Source: Emticicia aquatilis
GTDB lineage: Bacteria; Bacteroidota; Bacteroidia; Cytophagales; Spirosomataceae
Reading direction: 5' to 3'
NCBI RefSeq assembly: GCF_014644295.1
Contig: NZ_BMKK01000022.1
Location: forward strand, 1 to 48,092
Length of the DNA stretch: 48,092 nucleotides
Both the position numbers and the translations under genes were made by a program. Positions 15,982-23,613 of the stretch are shown in pieces. Every line of letters begins with the position of its first letter. The stretch's first letter is position 1. The notes beneath the pieces are model-generated. The model was given only the letters and a program-made list of their open reading frames with translations. It did not search any database and was not told where the DNA came from.

Positions 15982-16524
15982 ATGAAGTTGAACAACAGAG
16001 AATTACACCGAGATTTAGGCTATTTTTTTATTGGATTGATTATTTCATTTTCAATTTCAGGAATTTTGCAAAATCATCGTCAGACTTGGCATCCTGAAAA
16101 ATATACGGTTGAGGTAAAGCCCATAACGATACAATTACCGAAAGATGAAAAGGATATCACAGAAGATTTTGCCAAGAATTTATCGTTTGGCTTTAAAGAT
16201 AAATTTCGTCGATATTCCATTAAGAAAGGAGAATTGAAGATTTCCTACGAAAAACATGATGTAGAAATTGATATTAAAACGGGTAAAGGAGAGGTGATTA
16301 CTTTCAAGAAAACACCATTTATTGCCCAGATGAATCAACTGCATAAAGACACTTCTGTTTGGTGGATTTATTATTCGGATGCCTTTGCGGTTGGTTTGAT
16401 TGCAATTGCCGTGACGGGTGCAATGATGTTTCCGAGAGGGAAGTTTAGTTTCAAATCAAGAGGGTGGAAATTAGCAATTTTAGGAATTATTTTCCCTCTA
16501 ATTTTCTTATTTATAATAGCTTAA
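15982..16524 (+). CDS. Small PepSY-associated membrane protein
   Basis: The 180-residue protein begins MKLNNRELHRDLGYFFIGL after an AAGGAAG ribosome-binding site. An earlier in-frame start would overlap the receptor and is less likely. It has three membrane helices, about residues 11-31, 131-150 and 159-178. Between the first two lies a periplasmic domain of PepSY-like pattern (FKDKFRRYSIKKGELKISYEKHDVEIDIKTGKGEVI). Histidines flank the helices (RELHRDLGYF, QMNQLHKD). It is a short relative of the protein at 9334 and, like it, sits directly behind a siderophore receptor, so a shared role in iron release from siderophores is plausible (inference). Confidence 0.85.
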   Translation: MKLNNRELHRDLGYFFIGLIISFSISGILQNHRQTWHPEKYTVEVKPITIQLPKDEKDITEDFAKNLSFGFKDKFRRYSIKKGELKISYEKHDVEIDIKTGKGEVITFKKTPFIAQMNQLHKDTSVWWIYYSDAFAVGLIAIAVTGAMMFPRGKFSFKSRGWKLAILGIIFPLIFLFIIA

Positions 16525-16542
16525 ATTGTATGTATATTTATT

Positions 16543-16577
16543 AAAAAGGCTTATTTCGCTACGAAATAAGCCTTTTT
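16543..16577. terminator. Strong bidirectional terminator
   Basis: AAAAAGGCTTATTTCG (16543-16558) and CGAAATAAGCCTTTTT (16562-16577) make a perfect 16-bp stem with loop CTA and A/T-runs on both sides. It serves the iron-uptake operon and the convergent superoxide dismutase gene. Confidence 0.92.
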
Positions 16578-16598
16578 AAGTTGAGAAGTATTAGATAA

Positions 16599-17306
16599 TT
16601 ACTTCATTGCTGCTTCAAAGTTTTCGCTAACTTTTTTCCAGTTTACAACATTCCAGAAAGCGGCTACGTAATCGGCACGTTTGTTTTGGTATTTCAAATA
16701 ATAAGCGTGTTCCCAAACATCAAGAGCCAAAACTGGCGTTCCTTTGTCGGTTGCAACATCCATTAATGGATTATCTTGGTTGGCTGTCGAAACGATTTTT
16801 AATTTCTTATCAGGGGTTACGATTAACCAAGCCCAACCCGAACCAAAACGAGTTGTGGCAGCTTTGCCAAATTCTTCTTTCATTTTATCAAAACCACCAA
16901 AAGTTGCCGTGATGGCATCAGAAAGTTTACCAGTTGGCATTCCTCCAGCATTTGGAGCCATGATTTGCCAGAAAAAAGTGTGATTCCAGTGTCCACCGCC
17001 ATTATTTCTTACTGCAACTGGGTATTTGCTGATGTTGCTCAATAATTGGTCGATTGAAAGTTTTTCCATGTCGGTTCCTGCAATGGCTTTATTGAGGTTA
17101 TCGACATACGCTTTGTGATGACGGTCATGGTGAATTTCCATCGTCATTTTGTCGATATGTGGCTCAAGAGCATCGTTGGCGTAGGGTAGAGGAGCAAGTG
17201 TAAACATTCCGTCGAAAAAAACTGGAGCTTTGCTTGCATAAATATCGCTTAACTTAAAAGCGAAGGCACTTCCTATAAAGGCTTTGATGAAATCTTTTCT
17301 GTTCAT
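16599..17306 (-). CDS. Fe/Mn superoxide dismutase with N-terminal leader
   Basis: The enzyme converts superoxide to hydrogen peroxide and oxygen. Metal ligands are visible as H59 ([10 protein letters not shown]), H109 ([11 protein letters not shown]), D196 and H200 (DVWEHAYY); GSGWAWL is also conserved. At 235 residues it is about 30 longer than the usual cytoplasmic enzyme because of the leader [21 protein letters not shown]. The NRKDFIK start followed by a hydrophobic stretch resembles a Tat-type signal with one arginine replaced by lysine, so export or lipid-side location is possible. The gene lies convergent to the iron-uptake island. Iron versus manganese preference cannot be decided by eye. 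Confidence 0.94.
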   Translation of the reverse strand: MNRKDFIKAFIGSAFAFKLSDIYASKAPVFFDGMFTLAPLPYANDALEPHIDKMTMEIHHDRHHKAYVDNLNKAIAGTDMEKLSIDQLLSNISKYPVAVRNNGGGHWNHTFFWQIMAPNAGGMPTGKLSDAITATFGGFDKMKEEFGKAATTRFGSGWAWLIVTPDKKLKIVSTANQDNPLMDVATDKGTPVLALDVWEHAYYLKYQNKRADYVAAFWNVVNWKKVSENFEAAMK

Positions 17307-17395
17307 TGGTTTATCAGATATAAGGTATATACAAATCTACTATTTTAAAAACAATAGCCTATGATTTAAGTTTACTTTAACTAAAATTTAACGTT

Positions 17396-18049
17396 TCAGA
17401 CCCGATTTACTTCATTAAAAAACGCTTCTAATTTATAAGGGTCTAATTTGCCGTCGGTGCGGACACTGCTACATAAATCCAAACCATAGGGCTGCACGGC
17501 ATCAATGGCGGCTCTTACATTTTCAGTTTTTAGTCCACCAGCCAAGAAAACAGGTACTTTTGATTGCTCCACAATCTTTCGGCTGATTGCCCAATTATGT
17601 ACTCTGCCAGTTCCGCCCAGTTCTTTTACTGCTAAATTAGGGTTTCCTGAATCAAGCAAAAGTGCATCCACTTTCTCTGATATTTCGAGTGCGGCATCCA
17701 AAGACTTTTCGTCAACTACGTGAATCACCTGCACGATTTTTATAGCAGGAATTTCTCGCCTAAAATCATCATAAGAGCCAGTTTCTAAGGCATCAACAAT
17801 CTGAATGACATTTGAATTGACTGTTTTTTGATGCTCAATAATTTCCAAACTATTAGTGCGACTGGTCAGTAAAAACGATGCAATCGGCGGTGGTATTGTT
17901 CGAACTATTTCTTGAATCAATTCATCAGAAATTGGCCCCGGCCCGCTCGGCATTTTGGCCACCAAACCCAATGCCGAAGCTCCGAAACTGATAGCCTGTT
18001 TAGCTTCAAGAGGCGAACTAATACAACAGATTTTAACTTTTGGTTTCAT
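17396..18049 (-). CDS. TrpF-like protein (phosphoribosylanthranilate isomerase family)
   Basis: The 217-residue protein has the TrpF barrel pattern: VKICCISSPLEAKQAISFGASALGLV at the start, VDALLLDSGN in the middle, ELGGTGRVHNW for the phosphate/substrate loop and VFLAGGLKTENVRAAI near the end. TrpF converts phosphoribosylanthranilate in tryptophan synthesis, using a Cys in KICG and an Asp in LLD; both are present here, but KICG is KICC. The usual C-terminal SSGVE...GxKD signature is altered to LCSSVRTDGKLDPYK. No other trp gene is nearby. It may be a paralogue with a different substrate rather than the pathway enzyme. A copy of the G+C-rich repeat separates it from recR. Confidence 0.8.
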   Translation of the reverse strand: MKPKVKICCISSPLEAKQAISFGASALGLVAKMPSGPGPISDELIQEIVRTIPPPIASFLLTSRTNSLEIIEHQKTVNSNVIQIVDALETGSYDDFRREIPAIKIVQVIHVVDEKSLDAALEISEKVDALLLDSGNPNLAVKELGGTGRVHNWAISRKIVEQSKVPVFLAGGLKTENVRAAIDAVQPYGLDLCSSVRTDGKLDPYKLEAFFNEVNRV

Positions 18050-18056
18050 GTTTTAA

Positions 18057-18086
18057 ACTCCCCTTTAGGGGCTGGGGGTGGTTAGG
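18057..18086 (-). repeat. G+C-rich dispersed palindrome, copy 2
   Basis: ACTCCCCTTTAGGGGCTGG, followed by GGGTGG, is a shortened relative of the element at 9282. CCCCT and AGGGG can pair. It fills the gap between recR and the TrpF-like gene. Confidence 0.55.
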
Positions 18087-18088
18087 GA

Positions 18089-18694
18089 CTACTCATAAGC
18101 AATCCTACTCGTAATACTTCGGCCGAGGGTTACTTCATCGGCATATTCGAGGTCGCCACCGATTGGAATTCCACGAGCTATGGTACTTATTTTTTTATTG
18201 AAAGGTTTTAGTCGTTTTTGTAGGTAAAAGGCGGTAGTATCGCCTTCCATTGTTGGGCTAAGTGCTAAGATAATTTCTTGAATATCAGGCTCTTGCTCGA
18301 CTCTTTTTATCAACGACTCAATGTTTAAATCGTTAGGTCCAATGCCCGCTAATGGCGAGATGATTCCTCCTAAAATATGATAAAGTCCACGATATTGGGC
18401 GGTATTTTCGATGGCCAGTACATCACGGGTATCTTCTACAATACAAAGCACCGAAATATCACGGCGTGGCGAACTGCAAATTAAGCAGAGTTCGTCATCA
18501 GAAATATTGTGACACTTTTTGCAGAAAGTAGTTTTTGTACGCATACTGATAAGAGCATCAGCCAAGAGTTGCGTCTGCGATTCATCTCTTTTCAATAAGT
18601 GCAAAGCCAGCCTCAAAGCCGATTTTTTACCGATTCCCGGTAGCTTTGAGATTTCAATAACAGCTTCTTCTATTAGTTTTGAGGGGAAGTTCAT
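18089..18694 (-). CDS. recR: Recombination mediator RecR
   Basis: The 201-residue protein acts with RecO and RecF to load RecA at single-stranded gaps. It has the N-terminal helix-hairpin-helix ([20 protein letters not shown]), the zinc finger [16 protein letters not shown], and a Toprim domain with [16 protein letters not shown] and [17 protein letters not shown]. The C-terminal part contains [25 protein letters not shown], the family signature. Length and all motifs are normal. Confidence 0.97.
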   Translation of the reverse strand: MNFPSKLIEEAVIEISKLPGIGKKSALRLALHLLKRDESQTQLLADALISMRTKTTFCKKCHNISDDELCLICSSPRRDISVLCIVEDTRDVLAIENTAQYRGLYHILGGIISPLAGIGPNDLNIESLIKRVEQEPDIQEIILALSPTMEGDTTAFYLQKRLKPFNKKISTIARGIPIGGDLEYADEVTLGRSITSRIAYE

Positions 18695-18698
18695 TTTT

Positions 18699-18731
18699 TT
18701 AGTCCATTGTCATAGACGATGGTCGATAGTT
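18699..18731 (+). repeat. Dispersed AGTC-rich repeat upstream of recR
   Basis: TTTAGTCCATTGTC, then GATGGTCGATAGT, matches the family core TTTAGTCCA...GGTCnAnAGT also found at 24813, 33186 and 42251. It occupies the recR upstream region. Confidence 0.55.
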
Positions 18732-18745
18732 TTTGCTTTGCATAA

Positions 18746-18780
18746 TGTGACGAAGAAGAGATTCGAACTCTGCGTCTGAA
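18746..18780 (-). other. tRNA T-arm-like fragment
   Basis: Read on the minus strand, CAGAGTTCGAATCTCTT can fold as a T-arm: stem AGAG/CTCT with the canonical seven-base loop TTCGAAT. It is followed by a potential acceptor strand CTTCGTCA. No matching anticodon arm, D-arm or 5' acceptor strand is found beside it. It may be a tRNA remnant, such as an attachment-site copy, or chance. Confidence 0.25.
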
Positions 18781-18822
18781 TTTATTTTAGTAGCCAAAAG
18801 AAAATTTTTGTTGAACTATAGC

Positions 18823-19134
18823 CTACTTCAACATAATTTCAGCCGAAATCTCACGGCGACAGATTTCGTTTCTCATGGCAGCTAATTCCTCAAAATCTCC
18901 TGATTTTACACCACATTTTCCTTTATAATGAATAATCAAAGTACACTGTTCGGCTTGTTCGGGCGAGTGCTGGCAAACATCAATAAGGGTAGATATTACG
19001 TGGTCGAAGGTGTTTATGTCATCATTGAAAACGACTAATTCCCATAATTTAATAGCTTCGAGGTCTTCAGTAACCTTTTCAATTACTTCAATTTCTGGAC
19101 TTGGTAACGTTGTCATTTGTCGAGTTTTTTGCAC
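18823..19134 (-). CDS. clpS: ClpS, adaptor of the Clp protease
   Basis: ClpS binds N-degron substrates and delivers them to ClpA/ClpC. The 103-residue protein has the conserved core LWELVVFNDDINTFDHVISTLIDVC, with the NDD pair, followed by EQAEQCTLIIHYKGKCGVKSGDFEEL, where the family has HxxGxxVV-like residues, and a C-terminal AEIML. The start could instead be the methionine six codons in (MTTLPSPE), which I cannot decide. It is a single gene with an A+T-rich 184-nt region towards the divergent symporter gene. Confidence 0.92.
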   Translation of the reverse strand: MQKTRQMTTLPSPEIEVIEKVTEDLEAIKLWELVVFNDDINTFDHVISTLIDVCQHSPEQAEQCTLIIHYKGKCGVKSGDFEELAAMRNEICRREISAEIMLK

Positions 19135-19318
19135 AAATTTGGGTTAATTAATTTTTATAAAAAATTGATAGTCAAGTGTTTTTTAAACAAAAAAACGCAT
19201 TTTTAAATAATCAAACATCAATTTCTAATGCTAAGATAATTCATTCTTGCGAAAGAGTAGTTTTGTTATCGAAAAAAAAGTTTTGATATTTGGATAAGAT
19301 TTTAAACCCTAAACATTT

Positions 19319-20761
19319 ATGTCATCAACACTCGCACTAACGATTCTGGTTATTTATTTTTTAATTCTAATTGCAATTTCGTTTTATACTGCCAAAGGAG
19401 CAGATACTAATACCTTTTTTACTGCTAATCGCCAATCGCCTTGGTATTTGGTGGCTTTTGGTATGATTGGAACATCAATTTCGGGCGTAACGTTCGTTTC
19501 GGTACCGGGTGCAGTCGGAAAAATTCAGTTTTCTTATTTTCAGGTGGTGCTGGGTTATGCAGTGGGCTATTGGGTAATTGCCACGATTTTGATGCCGATG
19601 TATTATCGACTAAATCTGATTTCGATTTATGGTTATCTCGAAAAACGTTTTGGTTTTTGGTCGTATAAAACTGGGTCGGCTTTTTTCTTACTTTCTCGTA
19701 CTGTTGGTTCGGCGGTGCGTATGTATGTGGCCGTACAGGTTTTGCAACTCGCCATTTTTGATGCTTTAGGTGTGCCTTTTGAGGTGACGGTTTTGATTGC
19801 AATGGCTCTAATTTTTGTTTATACATTCAAAGGTGGTGTAAAAACTATCATCATTACCGATACACTTCAAACTTTTTTCTTGCTTACGGCATTGGTTTTG
19901 ACGATTTATTTGATTGGACAACAACTCAATTTAGGCGTTGGCGATTTATTTTCAACTGTTCGAGATAGTCAATATTCAAAGGTTTTTGTGTGGGACTGGG
20001 CGAATAAACATCATTTTGTGAAAGATTTCTTGTCGGGAGCGTTTATTGCCATCGTCATGACTGGCCTCGACCAAGATTTGATGCAGAAAAACCTTACTTG
20101 CAAAAGCATCGGCGAAGCACAGAAAAATATGTTTTGGTTTTATGTAGTTTTGGTTTTTGTGAATTTGCTTTTCTTGAGTTTGGGTGTATTGCTCTATTTG
20201 TATTCTGAAAAAATGGGCTTGCCAATTCCTGCTAAAACTGATGATTTGTATCCTTCGTTGGCACTGGGTAATCAGTTCGGGACTTTGGCAGCCGTTACGT
20301 TTTTGTTGGGTATTACTGCGGCTACTTATGCCAGTTCGGACTCGGCACTTACGGCACTTACGACTTCATTTTGTGTAGATTTCTTGCATATCGAGAAGTA
20401 CGAAGAAGCCAAACGCCAGAACCTCAAACACTATGTGCATATTGGTTTTACGGTAGTGTTTATTATAGTAATCTTGATTTTTAGGACGTTGAATAGCCAG
20501 GAAGTTATTTCGGCGGTATTTAATATTGCGGGTTATACTTACGGCCCACTACTCGGACTTTTTGCCTTTGGACTTTACCTTAAACGTCTATTAATGGATA
20601 AATATGTGCCTTTTGTATGCGTAGCTGCTCCATTTCTAACTTACGGAATTGAAGAGTTCACGAAGGCAAATCTTGATTTTGAATTTGGTTTCTCGAAATT
20701 AATGCTCAATGGATTTATAACATTCGTAGGGCTTTGGATACTTTCGAGAAAGGCTGAATAG
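19319..20761 (+). CDS. Sodium:solute symporter (SSS family)
   Basis: This 480-residue inner-membrane transporter has about 13 hydrophobic helices starting at residue 5. Signature stretches of the sodium:solute symporter family are visible: FTANRQSPWYLVAFGMIGTSISGVTFVSVPG near the N-terminus, GGVKTIIITDTLQ, and AAVTFLLGITAATYASSDSALTALTTSF near the C-terminal third. The family moves sugars, amino acids, sialic acid, nucleosides and similar solutes with sodium, but the substrate cannot be assigned. No catabolic genes lie beside it. The gene ends 11 nt before a REP-type hairpin, which probably also ends its transcript. Confidence 0.9.
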   Translation: MSSTLALTILVIYFLILIAISFYTAKGADTNTFFTANRQSPWYLVAFGMIGTSISGVTFVSVPGAVGKIQFSYFQVVLGYAVGYWVIATILMPMYYRLNLISIYGYLEKRFGFWSYKTGSAFFLLSRTVGSAVRMYVAVQVLQLAIFDALGVPFEVTVLIAMALIFVYTFKGGVKTIIITDTLQTFFLLTALVLTIYLIGQQLNLGVGDLFSTVRDSQYSKVFVWDWANKHHFVKDFLSGAFIAIVMTGLDQDLMQKNLTCKSIGEAQKNMFWFYVVLVFVNLLFLSLGVLLYLYSEKMGLPIPAKTDDLYPSLALGNQFGTLAAVTFLLGITAATYASSDSALTALTTSFCVDFLHIEKYEEAKRQNLKHYVHIGFTVVFIIVILIFRTLNSQEVISAVFNIAGYTYGPLLGLFAFGLYLKRLLMDKYVPFVCVAAPFLTYGIEEFTKANLDFEFGFSKLMLNGFITFVGLWILSRKAE

Positions 20762-20771
20762 TTAGTTTTCT

Positions 20772-20804
20772 AAGGAAGACTTCGCTCCAAGCGAAGCCTT
20801 CCTT
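20772..20804. repeat. REP-type hairpin 1
   Basis: AAGGAAGACTTCGCT, loop CCA, AGCGAAGCCTTCCTT: 15-bp stem with one mismatch, followed by TTTTT. It lies upstream of the REP-associated transposase and can also terminate the symporter transcript. Confidence 0.8.
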
Positions 20805-20847
20805 TTTACATCGAAATCTTTTGCTGAATATAAAAATAACATTTGGT

Positions 20848-21471
20848 ATGAAAACCAATATTGAGCCACTCCAAGCTGATAGTTATTATCACATCTATAA
20901 TCGAGGAATCAACGGAGAAAACATATTCAAAGAAGAAAGAAATTATGTGTATTTTCTGCAAAAATATACTCAATTTGTAAGTCCAGTTGCGGAAACGTAT
21001 GCTTATTGCTTGATGAAAAATCACTTTCATCTGTTAGTAAAAACTCGTTCTGAAAATGAAATAAAACTATCAGAAGATAGTTTGGTTAAAAACGCTAATA
21101 AGCCTATTCATTGGCTTTTGAGTAATGCTTTTGCGAGTTTTTTTAAGAGCTATTCTCAAACTATCAATAAAGTGTATAAACGTACTGGAAGATTATTTGA
21201 AGAGCCTTTTCGTAGAGTATGGGTTGATAACGATGAATATTTTACAGAGCTAATTTACTATATTCATCACAATCCTGAAAAACATTGCTTTATAAATGAT
21301 TTCAGAAAATACCCACATTCTTCTTATCAATCACATTTGCGAACTACTACTACAAGATTAAAGAGGGATGATGTTTTAAAATGGTTTGGTGGTAGGGAGG
21401 AATTTGAAAAATTTCATGCAAGATGTGATAACCTCAATAATTTAGAAAAATTTGAAATTGAGTTTGATTAG
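20848..21471 (+). CDS. REP-associated tyrosine transposase (RAYT, Y1/IS200-like)
   Basis: The 207-residue protein is a single-strand DNA nicking enzyme of the HUH family. It has DSYYHIYNRGINGENIF at the start, the metal-binding HUH triad in MKNHFHLLVKT (H59, H61) and the catalytic tyrosine in YYIHHNPEKH (Y138). The ATG at 20848 is taken because the longer frame begins at TTG and lacks homology. Such transposases act on REP palindromes; the gene is bracketed by hairpins at 20772, 21478 and 21603 that share one sequence. The protein looks intact. I see no IS ends beyond these hairpins. Confidence 0.93.
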   Translation: MKTNIEPLQADSYYHIYNRGINGENIFKEERNYVYFLQKYTQFVSPVAETYAYCLMKNHFHLLVKTRSENEIKLSEDSLVKNANKPIHWLLSNAFASFFKSYSQTINKVYKRTGRLFEEPFRRVWVDNDEYFTELIYYIHHNPEKHCFINDFRKYPHSSYQSHLRTTTTRLKRDDVLKWFGGREEFEKFHARCDNLNNLEKFEIEFD

Positions 21472-21477
21472 ATTTTC

Positions 21478-21508
21478 AGGAAGACTTCGCTTTAAGCGAA
21501 GTCTTCCT
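21478..21508. repeat. REP-type hairpin 2
   Basis: AGGAAGACTTCGCTT, T, AAGCGAAGTCTTCCT: a perfect 15-bp inverted repeat 6 nt after the transposase stop codon, followed by a T-run. Confidence 0.85.
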
Positions 21509-21580
21509 TTTTTATTTCACCCCACCCAACTCAATAAATTCTGCATCCAAAACATCAATTTTAGGGCGTATTTGATGAAA
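21478..21580. repeat. 103-bp direct duplication, copy 1 (hairpin plus peptidase 3' end)
   Basis: This 103-bp stretch matches 21604-21706 at 97 positions by eye. It contains REP hairpin 2 and a duplicate of the last 63 nt of the M1 peptidase coding sequence. On the minus strand the copy still reads FIKYALKLMFWMQNLLSWVG then stop, with two substitutions against the real C-terminus. The two copies are offset by 126 bp. Confidence 0.85.
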
Positions 21581-21602
21581 AATAAATATAATGAGTAGTT
21601 TT

Positions 21603-21635
21603 AAGGAAGACTTCGCTTAAAGCGAAGCCTTCCTT
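21603..21635. repeat. REP-type hairpin 3
   Basis: AAGGAAGACTTCGCT, loop TAA, AGCGAAGCCTTCCTT, followed by TTTTTT. It lies just beyond the peptidase stop codon and probably terminates either strand. Confidence 0.85.
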
Positions 21636-21642
21636 TTTTATT

Positions 21643-23526
21643 TCACCCCACCCAACTCAATAAATTCTGCACCCAAAACATCATTTTTAGAGCATATTTG
21701 ATGAAAGGTAGTGAAGATTGCTCGATGCTTCGGCTATTGTTATTGAAGTTTAAATCAAACAAAATCTTGTTTTTTGGGTCGATTGTTACTGAGCTGATTG
21801 GCTTTTCAAACTTCAATAATTTAGAATAGTCTTCGCCGCTCCAACTGATTAATTCTTCTTTTCCATCAGTAAACTTTACGAGTATTTCAGTTGCAATTAT
21901 CATATCGCCCAAACGCTTGATGGTGCATTGCTTTTCATCGATTTCACTTACTTCGTAATCACAATCGGGGGCTTTATAAAGCGTTTGCTCAAAATACCAA
22001 TTGAAGGTTTTTCCGTACTTATAATTGGTGCGTTTGGGAGCAATTTCGTTGACTATTGCCACAAAATCTTTTACGGCAGGATGCTTAAAACGCCATCTGA
22101 TAAAGTATGTTTGCATCACCTCATCCATTACTTCCGTTCCAATCAGGTTTTCGAGTGTTTGTAGCATGGTGGCGGTTTTCATGTAAGTCAATGTGCCGTA
22201 AGTGCCTTTTGGGTACTCCCACGATTTTCGGAAAATCTCCGAAATTTTTACATTTTTCATACTTACATAGGCAATTCGAGGGTTTTCGGAATCGTTCAGT
22301 TTGAAACCAAAGAGATTTATCATTGAACCTTTGCCGTAGGTGGCATCCATGATTCGGCTTTCATAATATTGATTAAAACCTTCATCTAAAAACGATTCCT
22401 CAAACTCATTCGAGGCCAGCATACCTTGAAAATATTGATGTCCGAATTCGTGAATTGTCACTACTTCGGGCGAGCGAATTCCTTTTGGCAAGCCCCAAGT
22501 TGTTTCGCCACAAGTAATAAAAGTTGGGTACTCCATACCTGCCGAACCTGCAGCTGCCAGCGGTGGGTCAACCAATGTCAAAACTGGGTGCGGATATTTA
22601 CCGAGGTGTTTCTGGAAATACTCTAAAGCTGCAATAGCCGACTGAAAATAGCGTTCGGTGCTACCGCTGTGTTCGGGCTGCACGACCGCTTTTATTTTTA
22701 CGTGCTTCCACTGGCGTTCGCTTACCTCAAAGCGGGGCGAAACCGTCCACGCAAAGTCATGCACATCATCGGCTCGGTAGCTGATGGTTTTTGTGTTGTC
22801 TTTATTGATTTTTTCGTTCTGAAAAACACCCGTTGCGGCCAAAACAAAGTTTTTCGGAACGTTCATATCTACTCGATAAGTGCCAAAATCGGCATAAAAC
22901 TCGCTGTCAGCGTGAAATTGGTGGCAATTCCAAGCACCTTTTTTTGCATAACGCATTCCTGCCGATTCATAAACACCGATTTTCGGAAACCATTGCCCGA
23001 CCAAATGATAATCGTCCGCATAACCTGTTCGAGCAAAAACTTTGGGCAATCGAGCTTTGAAATTGATGTCGAGCGTGATGCTTTCGTTGGGGGCAATTGG
23101 TCGACTAAGCGGTACACTTATCACGGTTTGGTCTTTGTCGTTGAGGTCGTCGGGTTGAATAAATTTGATTTTTGAGGTCAGATTTTCTCTACCACGAACT
23201 TTCATTGAAGTAATATCAATCCAGCCAAAATTACCTTTGTTTTTATTATCCATCATTTCGCCCCGAAGCTGTCCGCCCGATTCTTTCATGAAAGTCGAGT
23301 TTTTGTTTTTGAAAGCATTGAGGTACAAATGAAATTGCAATTCGGTGATGTAATCGGTCGAAGTATTTGTCCAAACCAGCGTTTCTTTGCCCGTGAGCGT
23401 ATGTTTTTCGGGGTCGAGTTTTACCGAAATATCATAGTTGGCAATGCGGTTGCTCAAAGGTTTGGTTTGTGCCGCCGCATTCAGAAAAGAAAACAAGAAT
23501 ATAATAAACAGAAGATGCTTTTGCAT
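21643..23526 (-). CDS. M1-family metallopeptidase, secreted
   Basis: The 627-residue protein has a signal peptide (about 1-19, LFSFLNAAAQ), an N-terminal beta-sandwich (LTGKETLVWTNTSTDYITELQFHLYLNAF), and a gluzincin catalytic domain. The zinc site is H359-E360-x-x-H363 in IHEFGHQYFQGM, with the third ligand E382 in FLDEGFNQYYESR. GMEYP upstream matches the GxMEN-like exopeptidase strand in altered form. It should cleave N-terminal residues from peptides in the periplasm or outside. The last 20 codons are duplicated beyond the stop codon as part of a 103-bp repeat. It is divergently oriented to the deacetylase gene. Confidence 0.93.
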   Translation of the reverse strand: MQKHLLFIIFLFSFLNAAAQTKPLSNRIANYDISVKLDPEKHTLTGKETLVWTNTSTDYITELQFHLYLNAFKNKNSTFMKESGGQLRGEMMDNKNKGNFGWIDITSMKVRGRENLTSKIKFIQPDDLNDKDQTVISVPLSRPIAPNESITLDINFKARLPKVFARTGYADDYHLVGQWFPKIGVYESAGMRYAKKGAWNCHQFHADSEFYADFGTYRVDMNVPKNFVLAATGVFQNEKINKDNTKTISYRADDVHDFAWTVSPRFEVSERQWKHVKIKAVVQPEHSGSTERYFQSAIAALEYFQKHLGKYPHPVLTLVDPPLAAAGSAGMEYPTFITCGETTWGLPKGIRSPEVVTIHEFGHQYFQGMLASNEFEESFLDEGFNQYYESRIMDATYGKGSMINLFGFKLNDSENPRIAYVSMKNVKISEIFRKSWEYPKGTYGTLTYMKTATMLQTLENLIGTEVMDEVMQTYFIRWRFKHPAVKDFVAIVNEIAPKRTNYKYGKTFNWYFEQTLYKAPDCDYEVSEIDEKQCTIKRLGDMIIATEILVKFTDGKEELISWSGEDYSKLLKFEKPISSVTIDPKNKILFDLNFNNNSRSIEQSSLPFIKYALKMMFWVQNLLSWVG

Positions 23527-23613
23527 GAAATTTTATGATTTCGTTGGTGCAATTTAGAAATTAAATATTATTTCTGACTAAAAATTCAGACTTTTGCATA
23601 AAAACCGTGAGCG

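Noticed and set aside
20821-20847. TTG start giving nine extra residues on the transposase
   Set aside because: The added residues match nothing in the family, while ATG at 20848 precedes the conserved N-terminus directly.
22669-23175. 168-codon plus-strand frame opposite the M1 peptidase gene
   Set aside because: Antisense shadow; no recognisable domain and the peptidase on the other strand is complete with all motifs.
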